Positions 1 through 10,860 of a DNA stretch of 64,000 bases are shown here, piece by piece (position 1 is the first letter of the stretch; the number at the start of each line of letters is the position of its first letter). The notes under the pieces were generated by a model. The model did no database searches, had not been told where the DNA came from, and saw nothing but the letters and a program-made list of their open reading frames with translations. The translations under genes and the position numbers were made by a program. Source of the DNA: Streptomyces fulvorobeus (GTDB lineage Bacteria; Actinomycetota; Actinomycetes; Streptomycetales; Streptomycetaceae); contig NZ_BLWC01000001.1 of NCBI RefSeq assembly GCF_013167895.1, positions 1,860,001-1,924,000 of the forward strand, read 5' to 3'.

Positions 1-3000
1 GGGGAGGAAGGAGTTGCGGCGGCAGCTGCGGGAGATGGTGCGTGCTGCGCGGATGGCGCGGTAGCCGCGGTAGGCGCGGTAGCCCCAGGCGGCGGCGCCG
101 AGGCCGGGGATGAAGCCGGCTGCGGTGAGGGCGATGTCGTATTTGTTGCGCCAGGCCCAGCGCTTGGCCTTCTTGAACATCTTCTTCCACCCCCACTTAC
201 CATCGAGGTCGAAGCAGTTGATGGGGTCGGCCGTGCAGTATTCGTAGGCGTTGGCGTTGCCGCCCTGGACTGGGTCGACGGACAGGAAGCGACCGGTGGC
301 CGGGTTGTACTGGCGTACGCCCATGAGGGTATAGCCGGCGACGGTCTCGCTGGAGCGCTGTTTGCCGCCGAGCCAGCCGTAGCGGACGGCTTTCTGGTCG
401 GTGCGTGCGTTGCCGTACTCGTCGGTGTCCAGGGCGATGGGTGCTTCGCCCGCGTTGAGCGGGAGTTGCAAGGCGATGTCGCCGTGGATGTCGGTGAACT
501 GGAGCACGGTGTCGCCGGTGGCGCTGGTGATCGCGCCGAGGTTCCCGGAGAGTGAGTCCACGTTGCGGGTCAGGGCACCGGTGGCCGTGTTCTCGATGAT
601 CCAGCGGGGGTTGTCGCTGTCGCTGTCGTAGTGGTTGAGCTTGTTCTCCGTGGGCGACCAGGTGCCTGCGGTGTTGGTCTCGACCGTCCAGGAGCGGAAG
701 CGATGGTTGGCGTCGAGTTGCCAGGTCTGGCGCTTGTTGTTCGCGGTCTGCTGGTAGGCGAGGTCGTTGGCGTAGTAGCCGACGCTCGCGCCGCCGGGCA
801 GGGTAGTGGTGCGGCCGAAGGCGTCGTAGACGTATTCGGAGTCAGTGATGCGGTCGGCGCTGTCGAAGGTGGAGGTCTTGCTGGTTCCTCCGGTGGTCGG
901 ACAGTCCAGGCCGGGGCTGCGGCAGCGGTGGTCAGGGATGTGCGGTTGCTGTGCTTGTCGAACCCGTAGGTCCGGCGGGTGCAGACCGTCTCCACGGTGT
1001 CGTCGACCGTCGTCAGGCGGCCGATGGCGTCGTAGCGGTAGCTCTGGTCGGACCATCCTGCGTGGCTGGTGGTCTGGCCCTGGACGGATTCGGTGACCGC
1101 GTCGGACATGACGACGGTGCCGTCGCTGTCCCGGGTGTAAGTGCGGTCGACCGGCGAACCCGTGGTGTCCTCGGTCTGGATGACGGTGTAGCCGCCGGGA
1201 AGCTTCTCCGTGGCGACCGAGCCGTCGGCGTCGTAAGTGGCCTGGAAAACACCGGCGATGGAGTCGGTGGTCTTCGTTGCCAGGCCGCGTGGCTCGGTGG
1301 TGTGGTCGAAGGTGTAGGTGACGGTGGACGGGACGGAGTCGCTGATCTTGACCGGGCGGTCGAGCAGGTCGTACTCGGTCGTGGTCTTGCCGCCGTCTGC
1401 GTCGGTGTAGGAGATTTGACGGCCGAGTTTGTCGAAGGTCCGGGTGACCGTGCCGCCGGTGGACGAGACGATCTTGGTCTCCTGGCCGGTCGCCGGGTCA
1501 TACTCGGTGGTGGCGTCAGGGACTGTCTGGCCTGTGCCGCCGGTCACCTTGACGAAGGTCGGACGGCCTGCCGCGTCGTAGGACGTGGTGGTCGTGCGGG
1601 TGACGCCGTTGGCGGTCTCGGCTCCCTTGGTCGCGTTGCCCCACCAGTCGTACTCGGTCGTGGTGGTGGGCAGTTCGGCAGGATTGCTGCCGCCGCCGGT
1701 GATCGCTCCGCCGGGGCCGACAGAGCAGACCAGGTCGGCCCACTCCGGGCGTCCGGCGCAGTTGCCGGTTCCAGTGGCGGACCAGTAGCGGGTCACCGTC
1801 GCCCCGGCATCCGTGCCGGTGCTGCCGGTGTTGAGCGTCTTGACGGCCCGGCCTTGGTCGTCGTACTCGGTCGTCGTGGTGATGGCCAGCCCACCCGGGT
1901 CCTGGACGGACTTCGTCGGCAGGCCGACGGCCCAGTCGAAGACGGTCTGGGTGACCCGGTTCTCGCCCAGGACAGTGGGGTGCTCGCGGACCTGGGCACC
2001 GGTGGTGCTCTTGGTCACCTGGTTCCTGACCTTGGCCGTGCCGTCGGTCGGTCGGCCTGTGTCGTATTCGTTGACCGTCCAGCTGCGGGCGAACACCGGG
2101 GTGCCCGCAGCCACCAGGGTGGTGGTTCCGGACTTCAGATCCGAGGTCAGATCGACGCGCCGCAGCGGGCCGAGTTCCTCCAGTTCCCGGGTGCCGTTGT
2201 CGTTGTAGAGCGAGCGAGTCGACAACAGTTCCGCCCGCTCTGCAGAAGCCAGGCTCGCGATGCCGAGTTCGGCCTGTGCCGTCCGGTCGGCGGCGGTCAC
2301 TCCGAGGGCGAGCCCACGGTTGGCGGCTGTGAGCTCACGAACAGTGTTGCCGAACCGGTCGTACTCGGTGGTGGTGATGTATCCGCCGGGCGTCGCACTG
2401 TTCACCGAGCGTCCGGATACGCCGAGGTAGGTGACGTCCGCGCGGCCGTAGGACATCGAGGCCAGGGTGTCGCCGGAGTTCGCAGCGGGGACGGCGTCGG
2501 CGGGGAAGACGGCGGTGGCATCGGCGGGTGCGTCCATCTGCCCCCACGTCTTCACATCGGCAGCACCCAGCTTGTACGGGGCATTCGCTCCGGTGAGGGG
2601 GACGTCGTAGACGATACTGGTCGCGGCCTCACCTTCAATGACATCGACCGTGCCCTGCTTGAGGCCAGGACGCGATGCCTTGAGCAGCATGCCTTCTCCG
2701 GCCGCGGTGCTGGAGCCGGCCTTGCCGTAAGTGAACGTCCACGGCAGTTCGCCCGGCGGGGTGAGCTTGGTGATCCGGCCCGCGCTGTCGTAGGCGTATT
2801 CCGTCTTCAGCGACGGTGTGATCTGCGGGTTCCATGTCTGGCGCAGTCGACCGGAGCCGTCGTACAGATACATCTGCACGGACTTGGACGTCGCGGCGCC
2901 GGCGCCGGGCGCGGTGGACCACAGGCGGACCTCCTTCACCTGACCGCTGACATCACCGAGAACGCCGGCGGTGGCGGTGGTGGAGGTCGCGTACACCAAC

Positions 3001-6000
3001 TCCATGACACGGCAGCCTTTGGTAGCCGGATCTGCAGTGCACGCAGCGGTCGTAGCGGCCGACGTCGGGGCGATGATCCGCTTCGGTCGGGCCAGTTTCT
3101 TGCCGTCGACAGTGACGGTCTCCGAAACCACAGTGGTTGAGGAACTGGCCAGACCGTCCAGCAGGGTGCTGGAGACCTGCCAGGACTCAGACGCAGCATC
3201 GGGCTTGGTGAACTCTGTTACGGTCCCCTCGGTGTCTGCGAGGCTGAAAGTGCCGCTGACACTGCCCTTCAGAGTGAGGTCCTCCGCGCCGGGTTCGGGG
3301 ATCCATCCGTTCCTCGCCGCATTGGCGGAGAAGTGGGTCTCCTCACCGCCGGAGTCGACCACTACAACGGCCGTGTCGGATGTCTTGCGCAGGTGGGAGT
3401 ACTCCGAGTCCGTAGCCTCCGCCACAGTGCCGCTAACCCACTCCTTGCCGAAGATGGGGGCCTGACCCACCTGCTTCGTTGCGGCGTCCGGGGTACGGGA
3501 GGACGCCGAGCGGCTGATCGACATGTCGAATGAGGACGCGTCGGTCGCGGAGAGCGTGTAGTTGCCGGTCAGCAGGTTCACTGAGCCGGGGCCGACCTCG
3601 TCGGACGCCGCGCCATCTGCGTTACGGTCCACGACCACGGTCAGCGGCTGAGTGCTGCCGGTGGCGCTGCCCGGGCCGGTGAAGTCTGCCTTGATCTGTA
3701 CGGTGCCGTCAGGGTCGACCGTACTGGTGGCATTCCACGTCAGGGCCGCGTTCTTGCCACCCGCAAGCGGAACGGGCCAGGCGGTCAACGCGGAGCCGCC
3801 GGAGGTGACATCACCCGCAGGAATTTTCACCCACGGGTCGGCCTCCGAGCGGCGCCAGGAGAACGACGCCTCGTCGAACTTGGCACCGTCGGCTTCGGCG
3901 ACCAGCGGCAGGCGGCGGGCAGTGCGCTCCCCCTCGGAGGGCTGAATGAAGCCTCCGGGGCCTGCGTGGAAGGTGTAGTCGATAGCCTCGGACTTATTGT
4001 CAGCCTTGTCGACCGAGCGCACTTGCAGGGTGTGGGTGCCGTCGCGAGCGGGTGTGATGGAGACCGACTTGTCCCCGGTGGCACCGCTGGTGCCGAGCTT
4101 GGTCCAGCTCACTCCATCCAGGGACCATTCGAGCCAATGGTGATCGGCTGCGGGTGGGGTCACTGTGAACGTGCCGGCCTGGCCCGCACCCTTGACCCAG
4201 GCACTGGACGGGTAGTCGGTGGAGACCATCTTCGTCGGAGCGGAGGGCGCGGTGGTGTCGACGGTGAAGGTCTTCCACGCTGACCAGCCGACGTTGTAGT
4301 GCGCCCCGTCGTACGGCGAGGTGCGGAACTTGTACGTCTTGCCGTTGGCGAGTACACCAGCGGGAACGGTCACCGAGGCGACCTGCCCGGAGGGCACGTA
4401 CTTGGAGACGATGACGTCGCCGACCTGGGTGTTGGTGGCGTTGTCGAAGATCTGGAAGGTGCCGTTGACCTTGTCACCGTCGGCGTCGACGAACGTGTCA
4501 CGCAGGGTCGGCGTCGTGGTGTTAACCGTGTAGGCCCCACCGTAGGAAAAGTAGGGGGGACCGGCTTCCTGCTTGGTGCCGGTACGGGGCCGGTAGTTGT
4601 AGTTGACGACCAGCTTCGGCGGGTTGGAGGCGGCGTTAGCGGAGTTCACCCGCTTCCACTGCGCGATTGCGCTCTCGTCGGTGGCGCGCAGCCCCATATG
4701 GCCTCGGGTGGCCTTGGCCGACGCCCACTCCTGCGCCAGAGTGGTTACGTCGGCGTTGATCCAGCCGTCAGGCTGTGCGGTGCACGATGTGTTGCCGCGC
4801 GTTTCGGTGGAGGTGGCCTTCTTCGCTGTCATCGTCGGACGGTTCGTCCACCGGCTGGAGGTGGAAGCCGCAGGCGACGACCAGACTTCCCACGGGTGGT
4901 TCTTGCAGTCCAGGTTGTTGCCCGAGTGGAAGTTCCACAGGGACAGCTTTGCGTTCAGGACCAGTGCGTCCTGGATCGGCGAGGTGTTCCACGAAATGAA
5001 GGACTGCGCCGTGCGCGGGGTGCCGTCGGCGTTCTTCGTGCCCGGGTTACCCAGGTCGAGTTCGACGTCGGCCGACCAGTCGACGGTCTCGCCCTGCTGG
5101 ACGTACGTGTCGAAAACGTTGGACAAGGATGAGGTGGAGGGGTCGACCGTCACCGGATACTTGGTGGCCGGGTCGGTGAGGAACTTCGCGTCAGGAGTTA
5201 TCACCAGGTCGACGGAAGCGCCCTTGGTGACGGCCTTCATCGCGACGGGTACTCGCCGGGTGTGCTCTCCTGAGCGCTGGTCGACGGTGGCGTCCCACAT
5301 CACCGGGGCAGGCATGACAGCCTGCTTCTTGTTCTTCTTGTCGGTGAACACCACACTGCCGTCGGCCTGCTGCTTGGCCTTGAGCCCCTTGGCCTTCAAA
5401 GGAAGCGTGTAGGTGTAGCCGTCGGTGGCGGGCTTCTGCTTGATCTCGACGTACTGCTCAAAGCCTGTACGCGTCGCCTCGACCACCACGTCCGCGCCGG
5501 GGACGGCGTTGACGTATTCGGCCCGCGTGCCGGTCAGCTTGGGCGCGGGCAGTCCACCCTTCCACTGCAGGGTGATCTGCTGATCGCCCTCGCCGAGCGT
5601 CACCAGGTCGGTGGCCTTCGAGGCTTGCGCGGACTTGAGAGAGGTGGCGGGGGTTCCTGTCCTGCCCGCGAGTTTCAGGCCGCGGGGGTGCGCGTGGGGC
5701 TGTACCGAGCCGTCGGGCTTGGTGGCTAGGTCAAGGTCCACGTCTCGCCACTGGTCGGTGGTGCCGTCCTGGAAGCGGACGGGGCCGGCGGCAAGCTCTG
5801 TCGTCAGCGAACCGTTTTTGTTGGCCCAGGTCGTGGACGTCTCTGTGCGCTCGGACAGCGCTTCGACACGCTTACCGGACAGACGTGCGGCAACGCGGGC
5901 GGAAGGGATGTCTGCGGCCTGAGTGGCCGCCGCCTTCTTCGGCGCTGCGGGCGTCGCAGGTGCGGTGGCCAGCGCTGTGCTTGTGCCGTCGATCAGAGTG

Positions 6001-6098
6001 ACTGCCAGGGCCAGAGCAAGGCTTCCCGCTATGTAGCGCAAGCTCTTGCCCGACCATGGTTTCCCGCGCTCGTGGTGCGCGGGTGTGTGAGCCGTCAT
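1..6098 (-). CDS. Secreted RHS/YD-repeat polymorphic-toxin-like protein; 3' end outside window; apparent frameshift near 912
   Basis: An N-terminal signal peptide (hydrophobic run, residues about 24-45) is followed by a DNRLRE-like domain (about 330-510), Ig/Fn3-like segments and then many YD repeats (for example YDSAGRITKL, TEYDRFGNTVREL). An initial frame runs from 6098 to about 912. There the YD signal switches to the next frame, which stays open to position 1 and holds the conserved RHS core (YNPATGRFLSVDP at about 310-270, then DPINCFDLDG at about 220-190). One missing G/C in the run at 911-916 would explain the switch. After the core a basic segment and a Gly/Ala hydrophobic stretch begin the variable C-terminal tip, which the window edge cuts off. 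RHS proteins of this type usually carry a toxin tip with an immunity gene downstream, here out of view. GAGG lies just before the ATG. Confidence 0.85.
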
Positions 6099-6403
6099 CG
6101 TTCCTCGGTCTCCTGCTGCTTACGCATCCCTTATGTGATGCAAATATGAAGGTAACGAGGAGGAAAAGATCACGAACCCAGGCAGATACACCCGAGAGCG
6201 ACGGACTGCTCGCGAAGAGTGATGTGAACTCGGTCACTTTGCATCGAAAAAATAAAAGCTTCTACCCCGCTTTTGTGAATTCACACCTGATCATTCGAAT
6301 CAGTTGAATATGCGGGCCAGTTGACGGTGTACGTTCTGGTCGAACCTGTGAAGTACGTGCCCCGTGTGGGGTCGCAGGGTAACCGAGCGAGGGGTGGGGC
6401 TGC
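6099..6403. promoter_or_regulatory. A/T-rich divergent intergenic region
   Basis: This 305-bp spacer separates the divergent RHS gene and amidase gene and is clearly more A/T-rich than the surrounding DNA. It holds a perfect 12-bp palindrome, TGTGAATTCACA, at 6274-6285, followed closely by ATTCGAAT. No convincing coding frame is present. Promoters for both flanking genes must lie here, but no clear -35/-10 pair can be assigned by eye. Confidence 0.5.
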
Positions 6404-8704
6404 GTGAAGCGGCGTCGAATATGGGGAACGGCTGCGGCCGTGGTGACCGGACTGACCGGGGTCCTGATCTTTCAAGGGGTGACTGGCCGCACAGAGAACG
6501 TCGTCGGCGGAGGAAGCGATTCGAAGCCCGTCACGGCCCACGCGACAACCGCGCAGCTGCGGAACGCTGACGACGGGACGGGTGCCTCCCTGGCACGCCG
6601 TGACGCGGAGCGGTTCAGCATGCTGGGTGTGACCTGGACCGATCCCGGCGCCCGAGTCACGGGGAGGGTCGAAGTCCGTACCCGTTCCCTGACGACCGGG
6701 AAGTGGTCGCCGTGGCTGGAGCTGGACGGGGACAGCGGGCAAGGGGAGAACGGGGCTGCCCGCGGCGGCACCGAACCGGCCTGGGTGGGACCGTCCGACG
6801 GCGTCGAGGCCCGTGTGGCTTCGAACGGGAAAACGTCCGCCGGGCTACCGGCCGGTCTGCGGTTGGACATGGTGGACCCAGGGACCGGTGACGCGAGCGC
6901 CATCGAGCCCGCCGCTTTCGCGGTCGAGGAGACGGACGCACCGACCGTCGCCCCCTCGGAATCCGCCGAGCCGCAGCCCAGCGCCTCCCCGGACACCCAA
7001 GTCCCTGCTGACCAGGAGCCTTCCGCTGAACCGCCGGTGAGCGAGTCGCCCTCGGCTTCCGAGTCACCTCCTGCCGAGCCCGGCACGCCGACGGCATCCG
7101 CAACCCCGACTCCCACGGCCCCGACCCCGACGGTCCCGACCCCGGCGCCGACCGACACGGGCCCCACCGCCCCGCCGAGCACCATGCCGCAGCCACCCAT
7201 CACCTCCCGTGCCGACTGGGGTGCCGATGAGTCGATCAGCCCGGAGGAACCGGGCTACCTGCCCGACGGCAAGATCAAGGCGGTAGTGGTCCACCACACC
7301 GCCGAGTCCAACACCTACACGTGCGCCCAGGCCCCGGCAGTCGTGCGCGGCATCTACGCCTATCACGTCAAGCAACTGGGCTGGAAAGACGTGGGATACA
7401 ACTTCCTCGTCGACAAGTGCGGCACCATTCACGAAGGCCGCAAGGGCGGCGTAGACCGGCCCGTCCAGGGCGCCCATGCCTACGGCTTCAATGCGGAGAC
7501 CGTCGGCATCTCCGTACTGGGCACCTACACCGACACCGCACCTCCCCAGGCCGCACTGCTCGCCGTCGCCCGGATCGCCGCGTGGAAGCTGGGACAGTAC
7601 GGCGTGGACCCCGCAGGCACCACCACACTGACCGCAGGCGATGCCGGCACCAACTACTTTCGCAAGAGCTGGGCCAAGGGCGCTCACCTGCCCTTCCCCG
7701 TCATCCATGGCCATCGCGACGGGTACAACACGCAGTGCCCCGGCGACGCGTTCTACAACCAGCTCACCACCATCCGCACCCTGGCGGCCGGCCCCGTCTC
7801 CGGCCTGACCGTCAAGTCCCTCACCGGAACCGGTCTGTCGGGCGGCAAGCACTACACCAAGGCCGGCGTCACGGTGGCCTGGTCCGCTACCACCCCTGCC
7901 GTACTGATCAAGCAGTACGAGCTCCTGGTCGACGGCAGATCCGTCGCCACGACCGCCGGCACGTCCACCTCGGCGAAGGCCACCCTCACCATCGGAACTC
8001 ACACCGTGGCTGTGCGCGCCACCCACCTCTCGGGCAAGAGGTCGACCAGCGCCTCCACCACCGTCATCGCCGAGACGGCCGCCCCCTCCTTCACCGCCAA
8101 ACCAGCCCTGAGCCTGCGCACCGGCACCGTGAGCACCGCCGCCGTACCCTTGAAGCTGAGCTGGAAGGCCACCGACAGTGCGGCTCTCAAGGAGGTGCGC
8201 CTGGTCTCACCGCTGGCGAAGACCTACGGACCCACCACGACCAGCGCGTCGCATGCGGCCAAGTCCGCCACCGCGACCGCATGGAAGATGACGGCATACG
8301 ACTACGCCGGAAACGCCGCCTCTGCATCCGTCTCCGCCACCCCGGTGATTCTGCAGGAGACGACAGCCACGAAGTCCGGCACGTGGACGGCCAAGTCATC
8401 CACCAGTTACCTGGGCGGCAAGTCGTATTCCAGCAGCTCGAAGAACGCCTCACTCACCTGGACGTTCACCGGCCGGTCAGCAGCCTGGACAGTCTCCCGC
8501 GCCGCGACATCGGGCCAAGCGCACATCTACGTCGACGGCACCAAGGCGGCGACCGTCGACCTGAAGTCGTCCACCACCAAGTACCGCGACGCCATCTGGA
8601 CCAAAACCTGGACCAACAGCGCGAAGCACACCATCAAGATCGTCGTGGCAGGCACCTCCGGCCGCCCGACCATCACCACCGACGGTCTCCTCTACCTCAA
8701 GTAG
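6404..8704 (+). CDS. Secreted N-acetylmuramoyl-L-alanine amidase (PGRP/Amidase_2 family)
   Basis: Expected to cleave the MurNAc-L-Ala bond of peptidoglycan outside the membrane. The protein has a short N-terminal signal/anchor after basic residues (KRRR), a first module of about 150 residues, a Pro/Ser/Thr-rich linker (about 180-265) and an Amidase_2/PGRP domain (about 268-460). That domain has the zinc-ligand signature HHT near 297 and HGHRD...CPGD near 435-447. The C-terminal third has Ig-like beta repeats and a carbohydrate-binding-like end. The GTG start at 6404 is preceded by GAGGGGTGGGG. The domain order matches the cell-wall amidases common in Streptomyces. It is transcribed divergently from the RHS gene and ends in a shared bidirectional hairpin. 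Confidence 0.85.
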   Translation: MKRRRIWGTAAAVVTGLTGVLIFQGVTGRTENVVGGGSDSKPVTAHATTAQLRNADDGTGASLARRDAERFSMLGVTWTDPGARVTGRVEVRTRSLTTGKWSPWLELDGDSGQGENGAARGGTEPAWVGPSDGVEARVASNGKTSAGLPAGLRLDMVDPGTGDASAIEPAAFAVEETDAPTVAPSESAEPQPSASPDTQVPADQEPSAEPPVSESPSASESPPAEPGTPTASATPTPTAPTPTVPTPAPTDTGPTAPPSTMPQPPITSRADWGADESISPEEPGYLPDGKIKAVVVHHTAESNTYTCAQAPAVVRGIYAYHVKQLGWKDVGYNFLVDKCGTIHEGRKGGVDRPVQGAHAYGFNAETVGISVLGTYTDTAPPQAALLAVARIAAWKLGQYGVDPAGTTTLTAGDAGTNYFRKSWAKGAHLPFPVIHGHRDGYNTQCPGDAFYNQLTTIRTLAAGPVSGLTVKSLTGTGLSGGKHYTKAGVTVAWSATTPAVLIKQYELLVDGRSVATTAGTSTSAKATLTIGTHTVAVRATHLSGKRSTSASTTVIAETAAPSFTAKPALSLRTGTVSTAAVPLKLSWKATDSAALKEVRLVSPLAKTYGPTTTSASHAAKSATATAWKMTAYDYAGNAASASVSATPVILQETTATKSGTWTAKSSTSYLGGKSYSSSSKNASLTWTFTGRSAAWTVSRAATSGQAHIYVDGTKAATVDLKSSTTKYRDAIWTKTWTNSAKHTIKIVVAGTSGRPTITTDGLLYLK

Positions 8705-8770
8705 CCGACCGCGAACGCGCAACCAGGACCGTGCGGTCCGGTGAGCGCATCGGAAGGGCTGGATGTCGGC

Positions 8771-8812
8771 GTCCCCTTCCCTGGCCCCTCTCATAGGGCC
8801 AGGAAAGGGGAC
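8771..8812. terminator. Bidirectional terminator hairpin
   Basis: A 17-bp near-perfect inverted repeat (one mismatch: GTCCCCTTCCCTGGCCC against its partner) with a short loop lies between the convergent amidase gene and the DUF1906 gene. Its position and stem strength suit termination from both sides. Confidence 0.75.
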
Positions 8813-8938
8813 AGCGGCCGGAATCCCGGCTTCGGCCTGTACCCGTCGATCTCCCGCATCCAAGCCGTCAATGCCTCGCCCGGTTGCACCGCGGCCGGGC
8901 TGGCGGCCTTGATGCCTGTCAACGACCGCGCATGTGCA

Positions 8939-9778
8939 TCAGCCGATGATTGCGACCGGGGCGTCCCAGGCGTTGCGGTCGACGGTGATGGCGTGACCGC
9001 CGCGGGTTTCCTTGCTGTTGACCATGTACTGGTGGCCGCGGCTGTGGTTGGTGTACTGGGTCGGCTTCCACGGCCAATCCGTGGTGGTCGTGTTCTTCTT
9101 GTCCCACAGCGCGTACCAGAGGTTGCCCGGCAGGTCCGTCTTGTTCGCGGCGGTGGCAATGGCCGCAGCGCTGGAACTGCTGAAACCGTACAGCCCGCCA
9201 CGGTAGGTCGCGTTGCGCAGCGTCTTGGTGAAGGAACGCACGTAGGTGAGGGTGGCGTCGTTGCACGCCTTGTCGGTGATGTCGTACGACTCCATGTTCA
9301 GGTAGATCGGGCTGCCGGCTTTCATCCCGAGTGCTGACGCCTTGGCCACCGCGTCCCTGGCGTTGCTCGCGCCGACGGAGGCAGCCGTGGAGGAGGTGAA
9401 CCTCTCCGGGTTCGCGCTCTTCTGGCAGGGCGGCTGCGCGCCGACGTAGAGCGGGATGACCTTCCACCCGGTGGCGTTGACCGACTTCACCCAGGACTTG
9501 GTCAGGTTGGGCTGGGCACAGCCACGATTCTTTCCACCGATGTAGACAGCGGCAGCGCCGTAGAACCCCGTGCGCCACGCCTTCATCGCACTGAGCGAAG
9601 GTGCGGTGCACGTGTCGAACGCCCGACCGGTGTACGTCTTCTGTGCCGGCCAAGCGGTAGCCGCCATGGATGTCTGCGCCGCGAAACCGGCACCCGCGGC
9701 CACCACGACCCCCGTGGTCGCCCACGCGATGTAACGGCTCTTCCTGGACAGCCGATGTCTGGACATTCCCCACCCCAT
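8939..9778 (-). CDS. Secreted DUF1906 glycoside-hydrolase-like protein
   Basis: 279 residues with an N-terminal signal peptide (basic RHRLSRKSR, then a hydrophobic segment ending in AAQTSMAA). The remainder fits the DUF1906 (Rv2525c-like) TIM-barrel-like fold: a start motif GRAFDTCTAPS, a GFYGAAAVYIGG strand, WKVIPLYVG and then a strand with SPIYLNMESYD, which carries acidic candidate catalytic residues. Family members are secreted, and their hydrolase activity is mostly unproven. A second ATG four codons in (MSRHRL) is an equally good start. Confidence 0.75.
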   Translation of the reverse strand: MGWGMSRHRLSRKSRYIAWATTGVVVAAGAGFAAQTSMAATAWPAQKTYTGRAFDTCTAPSLSAMKAWRTGFYGAAAVYIGGKNRGCAQPNLTKSWVKSVNATGWKVIPLYVGAQPPCQKSANPERFTSSTAASVGASNARDAVAKASALGMKAGSPIYLNMESYDITDKACNDATLTYVRSFTKTLRNATYRGGLYGFSSSSAAAIATAANKTDLPGNLWYALWDKKNTTTTDWPWKPTQYTNHSRGHQYMVNSKETRGGHAITVDRNAWDAPVAIIG

Positions 9779-10250
9779 TCAGTGCGGCCCGTGGCCGCCT
9801 CCGACCCGGGACAGCGGTCCGCCCTCTGGCAGAGGCCTGACGCAGTCCCAGGTGCAGCGCCGCGCCCACAGTGGCGCAACGCCGTGCTCTGAAAGTCCGG
9901 AGCGCATCGCACAGTAGCCGACACACACGTCGTGACCGAGGCGGACGCAAGACTCCGCGTGACAGCGAAATGCCTCTCGCCTACCGCTCTTCGCCTACGT
10001 CGACGAACCGAGCAGGACATCGCCGGCTCGCCAGGGAGAGTTCTGCGGCTACGAACGCACCAGAGGCCAGAAGGACAGGGACCATGCGAGACCCTCTCCT
10101 ACTCCCCCGAGGCCAAGCTTCCAGCCCGCTCAGGCCAGGAGAAAGTACGCCCTCGGCCGACCAGCGACGTCACGCAGACCGTCCACAAGCGACGCTCCCC
10201 TCGCCCACAGCGCTTCGGACCGCAGAACGTGCCAGGCAAGGACCCCCCGC

Positions 10251-10267
10251 GGTGGGGCGGGTGGGAC
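10251..10267. repeat. 17-bp extra copy of the tRNA 3' end/att core
   Basis: GGTGGGGCGGGTGGGAC is identical to the first 17 bp of the 46-bp att repeat at 10448 and 49979. Homology stops after that. It may be the remnant of an older integration event or a chance match in GC-rich DNA. Confidence 0.35.
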
Positions 10268-10413
10268 CCCCTTCATAACGCTCCCACGAAGGCGCCACTA
10301 CAAAACCCCAGGTCAAAGCCGTTCAGAGCTCATCTTCGATGCGCGAGGACCCACGTTCACCACACCGCCACGAGGCAAACGCCACACGCGAAACGCCCCC
10401 GGAGAACGCGTTT

Positions 10414-10441
10414 CCCCAGGTCAGAACGATTCTGCCTGGGG
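10414..10441 (-). terminator. Hairpin downstream of the original tRNA gene
   Basis: CCCCAGG...CCTGGGG arms (10414-10420 and 10435-10441) enclose CAGAA/TTCTG pairs with one bulge. In the unintegrated chromosome this would sit directly 3' of the CAU tRNA gene. A closely similar 20-mer (19/20 identical, 10417-10436 versus 49947-49966) sits next to attR, so the phage carries its own version of the tRNA downstream hairpin. Confidence 0.6.
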
Positions 10442-10447
10442 ATGCTC

Positions 10448-10493
10448 GGTGGGGCGGGTGGGACTCGAACCCACGGCCGACGGATTATGAGTC
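10448..10493. other. attL: attL core (46 bp)
   Basis: Identical to the tRNA 3' end at 49979-50024: T-arm, variable loop and anticodon stem down to GGATTATGAGTC. After 10493 the sequence diverges from the tRNA, so this is a truncated tRNA fragment left by integration. A conceptual protein across it reads WGGWDSNPRPTDYES, the usual false translation of tRNA DNA. Confidence 0.93.
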
Positions 10494-10604
10494 GCCAGGT
10501 TGGAGACTGGCTCACTCTGGCTGACTCCGAATGCCCTGGTTATCAGGGGTGTTGCCGGTCCCCCACGCTGGCAGACTCCGGCAATTCTGGGAGTCTGCGG
10601 GACC

Positions 10605-10627
10605 TCCGCTCACGCACCGCTCACGCA
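10605..10627. other. Putative arm-type integrase sites, left arm
   Basis: Two tandem copies of CCGCTCACGCA, about 112 bp inside attL. The same 23 bp occurs at 49865-49887, about 92 bp inside attR. In the circular phage both would flank attP, as arm-type sites of lambda-like integrases do. Confidence 0.6.
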
Positions 10628-10716
10628 CGCCCCTCCTCCTCATGAGGGGCTGGCCAGGCACTTTAGCTATTGTCTCGCAGCCTTCAGCGCACGGCAATGA
10701 GCAGCCTGACGCAACA

Positions 10717-10746
10717 GAGCCCCAGCCGCTTGCACGGCTGGGGCTC
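10717..10746. terminator. Hairpin terminator
   Basis: GAGCCCCAGCCG and CGGCTGGGGCTC form a perfect 12-bp stem with a six-base loop. It insulates the prophage left end. Direction is unclear because it is symmetrical. Confidence 0.65.
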
Positions 10747-10836
10747 CGCTTCTCGCCCTACGTCCCTAGCCGAGGCAAGCGACGCGGCGAGCACTCCGAC
10801 CACCTGCCGGGGGAGACATCGGCCGGAGTGGTCCAT

Positions 10837-10860
10837 CCCCCGCCGAGGCGGGGAGGTTCT
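10837..10860 (+). terminator. Hairpin followed by a short T-rich run
   Basis: A CCCCGCC/GGCGGGG stem (10838-10853) is followed by TTCTT. A likely terminator upstream of the XRE gene. Confidence 0.5.

Larger units (their letters stand above)
9779..10447. other. Gene-poor stretch before the prophage
   Basis: About 670 bp without a frame that looks like a real protein. Open frames here are low-complexity Arg/Pro-rich translations of GC-rich DNA. The stretch contains a 17-bp partial copy of the tRNA 3' end (10251-10267) and, at its right edge, a hairpin that would have been the original downstream terminator of the tRNA gene before phage insertion. Confidence 0.5.

Noticed and set aside
951..3140. 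Long plus-strand frame opposite the RHS gene
   Set aside because: Antisense shadow of GC-rich coding DNA; composition is Gly/Arg/Val-rich and shows no domain, while the minus strand has clear YD repeats.
10339..10524. Open frame with WGGWDSNPRPTDYE near attL
   Set aside because: This peptide is the false translation of a tRNA 3' end (the att core), not a protein.
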